From contig NZ_JBITLV010000007.1 of NCBI RefSeq assembly GCF_044465595.1, forward strand, positions 248,001 through 312,000: DNA of 64,000 nucleotides, in the 5' to 3' direction. The stretch is from Spongisporangium articulatum. GTDB lineage: Bacteria; Actinomycetota; Actinomycetes; Actinomycetales; Kineosporiaceae. The notes under the pieces were generated by a model, which worked only from the letters and a program-made list of their open reading frames with translations, had not been told where the DNA came from and ran no database searches. Made by a program: the position numbers and the translations under genes. Shown here piece by piece: positions 55,169-63,218 of this stretch (its first letter is position 1; every line of letters starts with the position of its first letter).

Positions 55169-55262
55169 GGGGCGTCTCAGAACGCGATGTGCAGCTCGAG
55201 TTCGCGACCGTTAGCGGGGTGATTCGCCTTCGTGACAGCCCAAATAGCGCCGCTGTCGGTCG

Positions 55263-55958
55263 CTAGCTGGAAAGCAGGGCGATCTCGGTGAGCACCGGGC
55301 GGTGGTCGGACGCTCGCGCCACGTCCGGCTGGTCGAAGCGCTCGACATCGTAGGCGGCCACCTCCACCCCGCGGGCCAGGACGACGTCTATCCGGGTGGA
55401 CGGCGAGCGCGCGGGGTAGGTGGGGGCGGCCCCGGGGGCCGGGTCGTCGAGGAAGGTCGACAGCGCGGTCCAGGCGCGACCGCCGGGACGCTCGTTCAGG
55501 TCGCCGGCCAGAACCACCCCGGAACCGTTGCGCACCAGCGCCTCTCGAATCACTGAAACGTGCCGTAGCCGGAGGTCGGCGAGCAGGGGCAGGTGCACCG
55601 CCGCGACCCGCACCGCCGCGGTCCCCGGCAGCCGGACCGACGCGACGACCGTCCCCCGGGGCACGCGCGCCCGGCCGGGCACGGGGCGGCCGGGGACGGG
55701 CAGCCGGAACGCCGACACGTCGGAGAAGGACGCGGCGAACGACCCGAGCAGCGCCGTCCCGGCCGACGCCCGGCCGCCCGCGACGAACAGCAGGTTGGCG
55801 GCCCGGGCCAGCGCGCTGATCCGGTAGACCGACCCGGCCCGGCGGGAGACCTCCTGCAGGCAGACGACGTCGGCCCGCGCGGCCCGCAGCACCCGCGCGG
55901 CCGCCTCGGGGTCGGGCAGGCCGGCGACGTTCCAGGTCAGCAGCCGGAGTGGACGCAC
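55263..55958 (-). CDS. Endonuclease/exonuclease/phosphatase (EEP) family protein
   Basis: A 231-aa EEP fold: LLTWNVAGLPD, VVCLQEVSRR (catalytic Glu), VAAVHLPLLAD, VVLAGDLNERP (Asp and Asn) and the closing SDHRPVL (Asp, His). Complete catalytic set, no signal peptide. Substrate may be DNA, a phosphoester or a phosphoinositide. It normally neighbours the ROK kinase in actinobacteria, so the lower-G+C block lies between it and the lipase. Confidence 0.88.
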   Translation of the reverse strand: MRPLRLLTWNVAGLPDPEAAARVLRAARADVVCLQEVSRRAGSVYRISALARAANLLFVAGGRASAGTALLGSFAASFSDVSAFRLPVPGRPVPGRARVPRGTVVASVRLPGTAAVRVAAVHLPLLADLRLRHVSVIREALVRNGSGVVLAGDLNERPGGRAWTALSTFLDDPAPGAAPTYPARSPSTRIDVVLARGVEVAAYDVERFDQPDVARASDHRPVLTEIALLSS

Positions 55959-56011
55959 CGCGCACTTCCTTCCGTGTCCGTCGGCGCCGGGGGCGCCTCC
56001 TCCGGGGCGCC

Positions 56012-56045
56012 TAATTCCATGATCACGCTTAATTCCTTGATCACG
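56012..56045. repeat. Paired TGATCA direct repeats
   Basis: TAATTCCATGATCACG (56012-56027) and TAATTCCTTGATCACG (56030-56045), a 16-bp unit repeated with two intervening bases; the second covers the ROK gene stop. Each contains the palindrome TGATCA. They lie upstream of the EEP gene and could be a paired operator. Confidence 0.5.
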
Positions 56046-56994
56046 GGAGGGAGAGGCGGGCCAGGTCGGCGGCGCCCACCAGACCGGCCTGGGGGCCCAG
56101 GGCGGCGCGTTCGACGGCGGCGAACGGGCGGAAACCGCGGCCGGTCAGCGTGCGCCGGAACGACTCCCGCGCGGGGCGCAGCAGCAACTCGCCCGCGTCG
56201 GACACCCCGCCGCCGATGACGAACAACCCCGGGTCCAGCGCCGCGGCCAGGTTGGCCAGGCCCACGCCGAGCCAGCGCCCGACGTCCTCGAACAGCTCGA
56301 CGGCCACCGGGTCGCCGTCCTGGGCGGCCTGGGTCAGCACCGGCCCGACCAGCCCCGACACGTCCCCGCCGACCCGTTCCAGCAGGGGCACGGTGACGGG
56401 CGACCCGGCCAGGGCCAGTTCGCGCGCCTCCCGGCCCAGCACGTTCCCGGACGCGTACTGCTCGAGGCACCCGCGGTTGCCGCACTCGCAGCGCCGCCCG
56501 TCGGGCACCACCACCATGTGTCCGAACTCGCCGGCCATCCCCCACCGGCCCCGGTAGAGCCGACCGTCGCGGACGATCCCGCCGCCGATCCCGGTGCCGA
56601 GCGTGACGCACACCAGGTCGGGTTCCCCCCGCCCGGCCCCGAACCGCGACTCGGCCCAGGCGGCGGCGTTGGCGTCGTTCTCCACCACGACCGGCAGCCC
56701 GACGTCCGCAGCCACCGAGGCCCGAAGCGGTTCGTCACGCCAGGCCAGGTGCGGGGCGAACATGACGCGCGCCCGGTCGGCGTCCACGAACCCGGCGGCG
56801 CCGATGCCGACCGCGAGAACGTCCGCCCCGGAACGCAGTTCGGAGACCACCGAGGCGATCGTGGCCCGTACGGCCGCCGGGTCCCGGCCCGGCGTCGTCC
56901 GCCGCACCTCACGCGACACCCGGCCGTCGGCGGACACGAGGCCACCGATCACCTTGGTCCCGCCGATGTCGATCCCGACCGTGTAGCCGCTCAC
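56041..56994 (-). CDS. ROK-family sugar kinase (first of a tandem pair)
   Basis: A 317-aa kinase: ATP site GIDIGGTK, VENDANAAAWAE, GTGIGGG, MAGEFGHMVV and the zinc motif CECGNRGCLEQ. GTG 56994 overlaps the preceding ROK gene stop (GTGA). It resembles glucokinase; specificity is not established. It has diverged clearly from its upstream neighbour. Confidence 0.9.
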   Translation of the reverse strand: MSGYTVGIDIGGTKVIGGLVSADGRVSREVRRTTPGRDPAAVRATIASVVSELRSGADVLAVGIGAAGFVDADRARVMFAPHLAWRDEPLRASVAADVGLPVVVENDANAAAWAESRFGAGRGEPDLVCVTLGTGIGGGIVRDGRLYRGRWGMAGEFGHMVVVPDGRRCECGNRGCLEQYASGNVLGREARELALAGSPVTVPLLERVGGDVSGLVGPVLTQAAQDGDPVAVELFEDVGRWLGVGLANLAAALDPGLFVIGGGVSDAGELLLRPARESFRRTLTGRGFRPFAAVERAALGPQAGLVGAADLARLSLP

Positions 56995-57944
56995 CGGATC
57001 GTCGCGAGGTCCGCCGCTCCGATGATGCCCGCGTCGTTGCCCATCCGCGCCGTGACCACCTCGGCGTGCGGCCGGTTGGCCGCCCCGGTCAGGTTCTCCA
57101 GGTACGTGCGGCGCGCGGGCCCGATCAGCAGCTCCCCGGCCTCGGCGACGCCCCCGCCGACGACGACCATCACCGGGTCGAACACGGCACACATCTGCGC
57201 GACGCCCTCGCCGAGCCAGTCGCCGAGCTCGGCCAGCAGCGCGATCGAGGCCTCGTCCCCGGCCAACGCGGCCTCCGTGACCATCCGGCCCTGCAGCGCC
57301 TCGGCGTCCCCGCCGGCCCGCTTCAGCAGGTCGGCGCCGCGCACCGGGTCGTCGATCACCAGCTGCTTGGCCGAGCGCACCAACGCCCGCCCGGAGGCGT
57401 ACATCTCGAGGCAGCCGTGCAGGCCGCACCCGCACAGCCGGCCGCCCCGCACGATCCGGAAGTGCCCGAACTCGGCCGCCATGCCGAACCCGCCGCGCAC
57501 GAGCTTGCTCGACTCGACCAGGCCGCCGCCGACCCCGGTGCCGATGGTGAACAGGATCATGTGCTCGACGTCGCGGCCCGCCCCGAACCGGAACTCGGCC
57601 CAGGTGGCGGCGTTCGCGTCGTTCTCGATCCGCACCGGCACCCCGAGCCGGGCCGTCAGCTCGGGCCCGAGTGGGTACTCGCGCCACGCGATGTTGGGCG
57701 CGAACCGGACGATCGACCGGGTGGCGTCGATGTACCCGGCGGCCGCGACGCCGACCGGTACCTCGCCGGCCGGGCGCCCCACCCGCCGGAGCAGCTCCTC
57801 GGCCACGTCACCGATACCGCGCACCAGGCCCGGGACGTCCGTCGGTGTGGGGACCCGCACCCGGTCGAGGATGGTCCCCGCCTCGTCGACGACGCCCCCG
57901 GCGATCTTCGTGCCACCGACGTCCAACCCGATGCTGACCTGCAC
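56991..57944 (-). CDS. glk: ROK-family glucokinase (second of a tandem pair)
   Basis: A 317-aa kinase with GLDVGGTK, IENDANAATWAE, GTGVGGG, MAAEFGHFRI and the zinc motif CGCGLHGCLEM. The place near acyl-CoA synthetase and the EEP gene matches Streptomyces glkA, the main glucokinase and carbon-catabolite regulator there. GTG 57944 has GGAGGAAGGG upstream. Confidence 0.9.
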   Translation of the reverse strand: MQVSIGLDVGGTKIAGGVVDEAGTILDRVRVPTPTDVPGLVRGIGDVAEELLRRVGRPAGEVPVGVAAAGYIDATRSIVRFAPNIAWREYPLGPELTARLGVPVRIENDANAATWAEFRFGAGRDVEHMILFTIGTGVGGGLVESSKLVRGGFGMAAEFGHFRIVRGGRLCGCGLHGCLEMYASGRALVRSAKQLVIDDPVRGADLLKRAGGDAEALQGRMVTEAALAGDEASIALLAELGDWLGEGVAQMCAVFDPVMVVVGGGVAEAGELLIGPARRTYLENLTGAANRPHAEVVTARMGNDAGIIGAADLATIR

Positions 57945-58038
57945 GCGACCGACCCTTCCTCCGGGGCAGCTCGACCGCTGCCGGGTGACAGATTAGGCGG
58001 TCGGGCCCCGGCGCTCGGCATCCGGCCGCCACCCCGAC

Positions 58039-58107
58039 CAAGATCACCGACCGGGTTCACCTGGTGCGAGTCCCACTCGAGAATCGCGCACGCCGGCGGT
58101 GATCTTG
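58039..58107. terminator. Inverted repeat behind the ArsA operon
   Basis: CAAGATCACCG (58039-58049) pairs with CGGTGATCTTG (58097-58107). The outer arms match those of the element at 37024-37090, so both belong to one family. It lies nine bases past the stop of the minus-strand operon. Confidence 0.65.
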
Positions 58108-58115
58108 AAGCGTGC

Positions 58116-58490
58116 TCAGTCGGTGATGTCGATGCGGACGGTGGTGGGCGGGTCGGGGACGGTGACCGGCTCAGGCTCCTCGCGCACGTCCACGTCGTGC
58201 TCGTGGGCCTCCTGCTCGCGCAGGGACGCCGCCAGCCCGGTCGCGATCTCGGCGATCCGTTCCAGCACCTCGGGACCCGAGCGCCGGGCGGCCCGCATCG
58301 CGCGGCACACCGGGCACCACGTGCACTCGGGCGAGTGCTCCGTACCGGCGGGGTCGTCGAGGTGCTCACCCGCAGCCTGACCGGCCTGACCCGCGAAAGA
58401 CTCGACCAGGTCGAGGACCCGGCGGACGTCGTCCAGCCACGGCCCGGCGGACGCGCCGTACGCCTCGTGCGGATCCGGTTGCTCGCTCAC
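58116..58490 (-). CDS. DUF5304-like protein with a Cys zinc knuckle
   Basis: A 124-aa soluble protein. The only strong feature is HSPECTWCPVCRAMRAARR, a CxxCxxC probable zinc site, in the middle of otherwise acidic helical sequence. It resembles the small protein next to glucokinase in Streptomyces (DUF5304) and Rv2183c in Mycobacterium by position. GTG 58490 overlaps the ArsA-like gene stop. Confidence 0.75.
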   Translation of the reverse strand: MSEQPDPHEAYGASAGPWLDDVRRVLDLVESFAGQAGQAAGEHLDDPAGTEHSPECTWCPVCRAMRAARRSGPEVLERIAEIATGLAASLREQEAHEHDVDVREEPEPVTVPDPPTTVRIDITD

Positions 58491-59686
58491 ACCGACCGCC
58501 AGTACCGGGGGTCGGGCACGAACCGGACGTCGAGCGTCCCGTCCCGCAGGCGGGCGCCGTCCACCTGGCACCGGCGCAGCGCGCCGGGCAGCGTGATCAC
58601 CCGGACGCTGCCGCCCACCCCGACCACCAGCTCGTCCCCACGCCGGCCCAGATCGAGCTCGGAGCGTTCGGCCAACGGCATCGGCAGGCTGAGTGTGAAG
58701 CCCTCGTCGTCGCGGGCGACCTCGAACGGCTGCGTGCGCCTGACCGGTTCCAGCAGCCGGCGCGCGGCTCGTTCCCCCGGTTCGCCGTACAGCTGGGAAG
58801 CCATCTGCAGCAACGGTTCCGGACCGACCGGTTCGGCCGCGTCGTACCCGACCACGGCCACCGGGGTGGGGGCGAACGACTCGCGGGCCCGGGCCAGCAC
58901 CTCGGCGTGCGCCCGCCCCCAGCGGGACCGCCACGGGTCGGAGGCGTCGGGTTCGAGGACCCGGTTCACCACGACCCCGTCGACCGGGAAGCCGTGCACG
59001 CCGAGCGCCGTCCAGGTGCGCCGGGTCTCGGCCAGGACGACGGTCTCGGGCGTCATCACCAGGCGCACCGACGTCGTGGGAGCCGTGAGCAGCTCGTGGA
59101 TGCCCGCCAGCTGGGCGGCCAGCCGGTCGGCGGCCTCGGCCAGCCGGTCACCCGTGGGCAGGACCCCGGCCTTGCGGACGGCGCCGACCACCCGGGCGAT
59201 GCGCCGTTCCATCGGCAGCAGCCGGGCCAGGAGTCGCTCGTAGACCTCGGCGACCGCCAGCAGGCGCAGGGTCTCGGCCGAGGGACCGCAGTCGACGACG
59301 ATCAGGTCCCAGCCCTCGACGCTCGCCTGCCGGCGGACCTCCAGCAGGGTGAAGACGTCCTCCACACCGGGCAGTTCGGCCAGCTCACGAGCAGCGATCG
59401 GGTCGACGCCGACGTCGGCCAGCAGCTCGACCAGGTAGCGCTCGAGCCGCTCCCAGTCGCCGTCCGGGTGCGAGCGGGTGTCGACCTGCTGCGCGTGCAA
59501 CCGCTCGCCGACCGCGCGGGGCGTGGGCCCCAGCGGCGTGGCGAGGGCGTCGCCCAGCGAATGGGCCGGGTCCGCCGACATCACCAGCGTGCGCAGGCCG
59601 CTCGCGGCGGCGTGGGCGGCCGTGGCCGCGGCGGTGCTGGTCTTGCCGACCCCACCCTTGCCCGTGAACAGCAGCAGCCGCGTCAC
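58487..59686 (-). CDS. ArsA/GET3-family ATPase with C-terminal HSP20-like domain
   Basis: A 399-aa P-loop ATPase: KGGVGKTSTAAA (residues 10-16 the P-loop), VMSADPAHSLGDAL, LIVVDCGPSAETLRLL and VVVNRVLE. The arsenite-binding cysteines of true ArsA are not evident. The last about 75 residues (FTLSLPMPLAERSELDLGRR in part) form an alpha-crystallin-like end. The mycobacterial homologue is Rv2184c; role unknown, possibly chaperone-like. Confidence 0.88.
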   Translation of the reverse strand: MTRLLLFTGKGGVGKTSTAAATAAHAAASGLRTLVMSADPAHSLGDALATPLGPTPRAVGERLHAQQVDTRSHPDGDWERLERYLVELLADVGVDPIAARELAELPGVEDVFTLLEVRRQASVEGWDLIVVDCGPSAETLRLLAVAEVYERLLARLLPMERRIARVVGAVRKAGVLPTGDRLAEAADRLAAQLAGIHELLTAPTTSVRLVMTPETVVLAETRRTWTALGVHGFPVDGVVVNRVLEPDASDPWRSRWGRAHAEVLARARESFAPTPVAVVGYDAAEPVGPEPLLQMASQLYGEPGERAARRLLEPVRRTQPFEVARDDEGFTLSLPMPLAERSELDLGRRGDELVVGVGGSVRVITLPGALRRCQVDGARLRDGTLDVRFVPDPRYWRSV

Positions 59687-59702
59687 GATCTGCTCAGTCT
59701 GC

Positions 59703-60149
59703 TCAACCCTCGACCCGCTTCTTCAGCTCGCTCAACGCGGTGTCGATGATCGTGCGCTCGGCCTTGCGCCGCAGCATGCCCAGCATCGGGATGCGCAGGT
59801 CGACCGACAGCTCGTAGCGCACGTTGGTGGCACCGCCCGGCGCGTCGCTCAGCTCGTAGGTGCCGTTCAGCGCGCGCAGCACCGTCGACTCCTCGAGCGT
59901 CCAGCTGAGCGCGCCGACGCCGGAATCGTCCACGCCCCAGTCGTAGTCGAGCACGTAGGTGTCGCGGATCGCGCCGGCGTCGAGGGCGAACCTGACCCGC
60001 TTGCCGCGGCCGTCGGGCAGCGCCTCGAGGATCTCGACCTGCTTCACGGCCCCGGTCCATTCCGGGTAGCTCTCGAAGTCGGCGATCACGTCGAGTACGG
60101 CCGCGGGGGCCGCCGCCACGACGATGCTCGACTCGGTACGGTCGGCCAT
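59703..60149 (-). CDS. SRPBCC-family (START-like) lipid/polyketide-binding protein
   Basis: The 148-aa protein has an SRPBCC fold: SSIVVAAAPAAVLDVIADFESYPEWTGAV (in pieces), VLDYDW, LSWTLEES and a long C-terminal helix ALSELKKRVEG. Homologous in place and type to mycobacterial Rv2185c. It lies 16 bases upstream of the ArsA-like gene. Ligand unknown; a hydrophobic lipid is the usual guess. Confidence 0.88.
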   Translation of the reverse strand: MADRTESSIVVAAAPAAVLDVIADFESYPEWTGAVKQVEILEALPDGRGKRVRFALDAGAIRDTYVLDYDWGVDDSGVGALSWTLEESTVLRALNGTYELSDAPGGATNVRYELSVDLRIPMLGMLRRKAERTIIDTALSELKKRVEG

Positions 60150-60216
60150 CCGGGGCCTCTCTCGTCAGCTCAATGGGGTGGTCCTGCGTTCACCGGGAGG
60201 GTGAATCTGCGAAAGG

Positions 60217-60612
60217 TTACCCGGCCGGTAGGCGCGGCGGAGTGCCGACGGGACGGTCGGCGTCCACCTCGTCCTTGATCTTGAGCAGCCAGCGGGTCCA
60301 GGCGTGCTCGCGCGCCTCGGCGTCGGGGCGGACCCGGCCCCGCCGGCCCGGCGTGGCCCGCAACCGCAGGTACAGGTGGACGACGGTGCCGTCCTGCCAC
60401 GGTTCGAGCCAGACCTCGGCGGTGCCGCGCGCGCCGCCCGCGACGGACCACTGGCAGCCCTTGGCGCCGCGGTCGCGCGTCACGGTGAACTCGAGGTCGG
60501 GCCAGCAGCCGCCCGCCCCGGCGACGATCCGGGGGGCGAGCAGCGCGGGCGGCAGGGCGATGAACGCCTCGTCACCGGCCGTCACCTCGACGTCTTCCAC
60601 CACACGGGCCAC
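60217..60612 (-). CDS. SRPBCC-like small protein
   Basis: A 131-aa protein that looks like a shorter SRPBCC/polyketide-cyclase relative: VEDVEVTAGDEAFIALPPALL, VTRDRGAKGCQWSVAGGARG and TVVHLYLRLRATPG. Weak identification by pattern only. It is the promoter-proximal gene of the minus-strand block, 67 bp before the previous SRPBCC gene. GTG start. Confidence 0.65.
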   Translation of the reverse strand: MARVVEDVEVTAGDEAFIALPPALLAPRIVAGAGGCWPDLEFTVTRDRGAKGCQWSVAGGARGTAEVWLEPWQDGTVVHLYLRLRATPGRRGRVRPDAEAREHAWTRWLLKIKDEVDADRPVGTPPRLPAG

Positions 60613-60667
60613 GACGCCACGCTACTTCGTGATCAACGGTCGCTGTGCCCCGACTGTCTCCAGCGAT

Positions 60668-60673
60668 TAGGCT
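60668..60673 (+). promoter_or_regulatory. -10 box of the acyl-CoA synthetase gene (leaderless)
   Basis: TAGGCT lies six bases before GTG 60680; same layout as at 31356, 38669 and 48987. Confidence 0.7.
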
Positions 60674-60679
60674 CGCGGC

Positions 60680-62470
60680 GTGCGCGAGATCAAGGAAGCT
60701 CCGGTCACCCCGCTCGAGGCGGACGAGAACCTCACGGACGTCATCGTCGCGAACGCGGCGCAGGCGCCCGACCTACCGGTCCTGTCCCGGCCCGCGGCCG
60801 GCGGTGGCTGGGAGGACGTCACGGCGGCCGAGTTCCTCGCCGACGTCACCGCCACCGCCAAGGGCCTGGTCGCGTCCGGCGTGGAGCCGGGTGACCGCAT
60901 CGGCCTGCTGTGCAAGACGCGCTACGAGTGGACGCTGTTCGACTTCGCGATCTGGTTCACCGGCGCCGTCACGGTGCCGATCTACGAGACGTCGTCGGCC
61001 GAGCAGGTCAAGTGGATCCTGTCCGACTCGGGCGCGGCGGGGCTGATCGTCGAGACCACCGAGCACGCGCAGACGGCCGGGTCGCTGAAGGCCGAGCTGG
61101 CCGACGTGAAGAACGTCTGGGTGATCGACGACGGCGCCGTCGGGCAGCTGCACGAGGCGGGCGCGGGCGTCGCGGACGACGAGATCGAGCGCCGGCGGCG
61201 CACTCTCAAGGTCGACTCGGTCGCCACCGTGATCTACACGTCCGGGACGACGGGCCGCCCCAAGGGCTGCGAGCTCACCCACGCGAACTTCCTCGGTCTG
61301 GCCCGCGGGGCGAGCGCGATCTTCGGCGAGCTGGTCACCGAGGGGAAGAGCACGCTGCTGTTCCTGCCGCTGGCCCACGTGTTCGCGCGGTTCATCCAGG
61401 TGCTGTGCCTGGTGACCCGGGCCCGGCTCAGCCACAGCCCGAGCGTCGCCCAACTGCTCGACGACCTACAGGCCACGAAGCCGACGTTCCTGTTGGCCGT
61501 GCCGCGCGTCTTCGAGAAGATCTACAACTCGGCCGAGGCCAAGGCCCGCGGTGAGGGCAAGGGCCGGATCTTCGGCATCGCGGCCGACACGGCCATCGAG
61601 TACTCCCGGGCGCTGGACGACGGTGGCCCGGGCCTCCTGCTGCGCGTGCGGCACGCGGTGTTCGACCGGCTGGTGTACTCGAAGCTGCGCGCCGCCACCG
61701 GGGGCGCGGTCGAGGGCGCGGTGTCGGGCGGGGCACCGCTCGGGCAGCGGCTCGGCCACTTCTTCCGGGGCATCGGCATCGACATCCTCGAGGGCTGGGG
61801 CCTGACCGAGACCACCGCGCCGGCGACCGTGAACACGCAGGCGCGCAACAAGATCGGGACGGTTGGTCGGCCGCTGCCGGGCGTGTCCATCCGGATCGGG
61901 GACGACGGCGAGCTGCTGGTCGGCGGCGTGGGCGTGCTGAAGGGCTACTGGAACAACGAGCAGGCGACCGCCGAGGCGATCACCGACGGTTGGTTCCACA
62001 CCGGCGACCTCGGCGAGATCGACGACGACGGGTACGTGTCCATCACGGGCCGCAAGAAGGAGATCCTGGTGACGGCGGGCGGCAAGAACGTCTCGCCGGC
62101 CCAGCTGGAGGACCGGATGCGCGCGCACCCGCTCATCTCCCAGGCCATGGTGGTGGGCGACGGCAAGCCGTTCATCGCCTGCCTGATCACGCTGGACGCG
62201 GAGATGCTGCCCGGCTGGCTGAAGAACCACGGCAAGGGTGACATGTCGGTCGAGGAGGCGGCGAAGGACGACGACGTGCGGGCCGAGCTGCAGAAGGCCG
62301 TCGACGACGCCAACACCACCGTCAGCAAGGCGGAATCGATCCGCAAGTTCACGGTGCTGAGCGACGACTGGACCGAGGCCTCGGGCCACCTGACGCCGAA
62401 GATGAGCATCAAGCGGGCGGTCGTGATGAAGGACTACGCCGAGGACGTCGAGGCGCTCTACGCCAAGTGA
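60680..62470 (+). CDS. Long-chain acyl-CoA synthetase (FadD15-like)
   Basis: A 596-aa AMP-forming ligase activating fatty acids. Motifs: YTSGTTGRPKG (186-196), GWGLTETTAP, VGRPLPGVSIRIGDDGEL (in pieces), DGWFHTGDLGEID, GRKKEILVTAGGKNVSPA and the C-terminal domain to residue 596. It aligns in place with mycobacterial fadD15 (Rv2187). No membrane helix. Divergent from the SRPBCC genes. Confidence 0.93.
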   Translation: MREIKEAPVTPLEADENLTDVIVANAAQAPDLPVLSRPAAGGGWEDVTAAEFLADVTATAKGLVASGVEPGDRIGLLCKTRYEWTLFDFAIWFTGAVTVPIYETSSAEQVKWILSDSGAAGLIVETTEHAQTAGSLKAELADVKNVWVIDDGAVGQLHEAGAGVADDEIERRRRTLKVDSVATVIYTSGTTGRPKGCELTHANFLGLARGASAIFGELVTEGKSTLLFLPLAHVFARFIQVLCLVTRARLSHSPSVAQLLDDLQATKPTFLLAVPRVFEKIYNSAEAKARGEGKGRIFGIAADTAIEYSRALDDGGPGLLLRVRHAVFDRLVYSKLRAATGGAVEGAVSGGAPLGQRLGHFFRGIGIDILEGWGLTETTAPATVNTQARNKIGTVGRPLPGVSIRIGDDGELLVGGVGVLKGYWNNEQATAEAITDGWFHTGDLGEIDDDGYVSITGRKKEILVTAGGKNVSPAQLEDRMRAHPLISQAMVVGDGKPFIACLITLDAEMLPGWLKNHGKGDMSVEEAAKDDDVRAELQKAVDDANTTVSKAESIRKFTVLSDDWTEASGHLTPKMSIKRAVVMKDYAEDVEALYAK

Positions 62471-62483
62471 GGCGCACGAACTG

Positions 62484-63218
62484 ATGCAGCCCGCGGTCGA
62501 GGTGCGGGACCTGCGGGTCCGGTACGGAGCGGTGGACGCCGTGGCGGGGCTCGACCTGTCGTTGGCCGACGGGGAGACGCTCGCGCTGGTCGGGCGCAAC
62601 GGGGCCGGGAAGTCCACCACGCTGCGGGTTCTCGCGGGGGTGGCCCCGGCGGACGGCGGGTCGGTGCACGTGCTCGGGCTGGACCTGCGGGCCGACCCGG
62701 TGGCCGTGAAGCGGGTCGTCGGTTACTGCCCCGACGTGGGCGGGCTCGTGCCGCGGGCCACCCCGTGGGAGCACCTGCAGCTGGCCGCCCGCTTGCGCGG
62801 GCTGGACGACTGGCACGACCGGGCCACCGACCTGCTCGAGCGGTTCGACCTGCTGGCCGCCGCGCATCGGGTCACGGCCGGCTTCTCGCACGGTATGGGG
62901 CGCCGGCTCTCGGTGGTGCTCGCGGCGCTGCACTCCCCCGCGGTGCTGCTGCTCGACGAACCGTTCGACGGGGTCGACCCGCTGGGCGTCGAGGCGACGC
63001 TCACGCTGGTCCGGGAACTGCAGGACGCCGGGAGCGCGGTGATCGTCTCGACGCACCTCGTCGAGCTGGCCCTGCAGGTGTGTCAGGGCGCCGTGGTGCT
63101 GCGCGGTGGGCGCGCCGTCGCCTCGTCGGCCGGCCCGATCGGCTCGGAGGCGGCGGGTGACGTGCTCGACCTGCGCGGCGCGGAGGGCGCGGAGCGGTAC
63201 CGGGAACTGTTGCGGTGA
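62484..63218 (+). CDS. ABC transporter ATP-binding protein
   Basis: A 244-aa export-type ATPase with Walker A GRNGAGKST, a signature SHGMGRRLSVVLAAL (variant of LSGGQ), Walker B VLLLDEPFDGVDP and the His switch STHLVE. Starts 13 bp after the acyl-CoA synthetase and overlaps the permease gene (GTGA), so ATPase and permease are co-translated. Substrate unknown. Confidence 0.9.
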   Translation: MQPAVEVRDLRVRYGAVDAVAGLDLSLADGETLALVGRNGAGKSTTLRVLAGVAPADGGSVHVLGLDLRADPVAVKRVVGYCPDVGGLVPRATPWEHLQLAARLRGLDDWHDRATDLLERFDLLAAAHRVTAGFSHGMGRRLSVVLAALHSPAVLLLDEPFDGVDPLGVEATLTLVRELQDAGSAVIVSTHLVELALQVCQGAVVLRGGRAVASSAGPIGSEAAGDVLDLRGAEGAERYRELLR

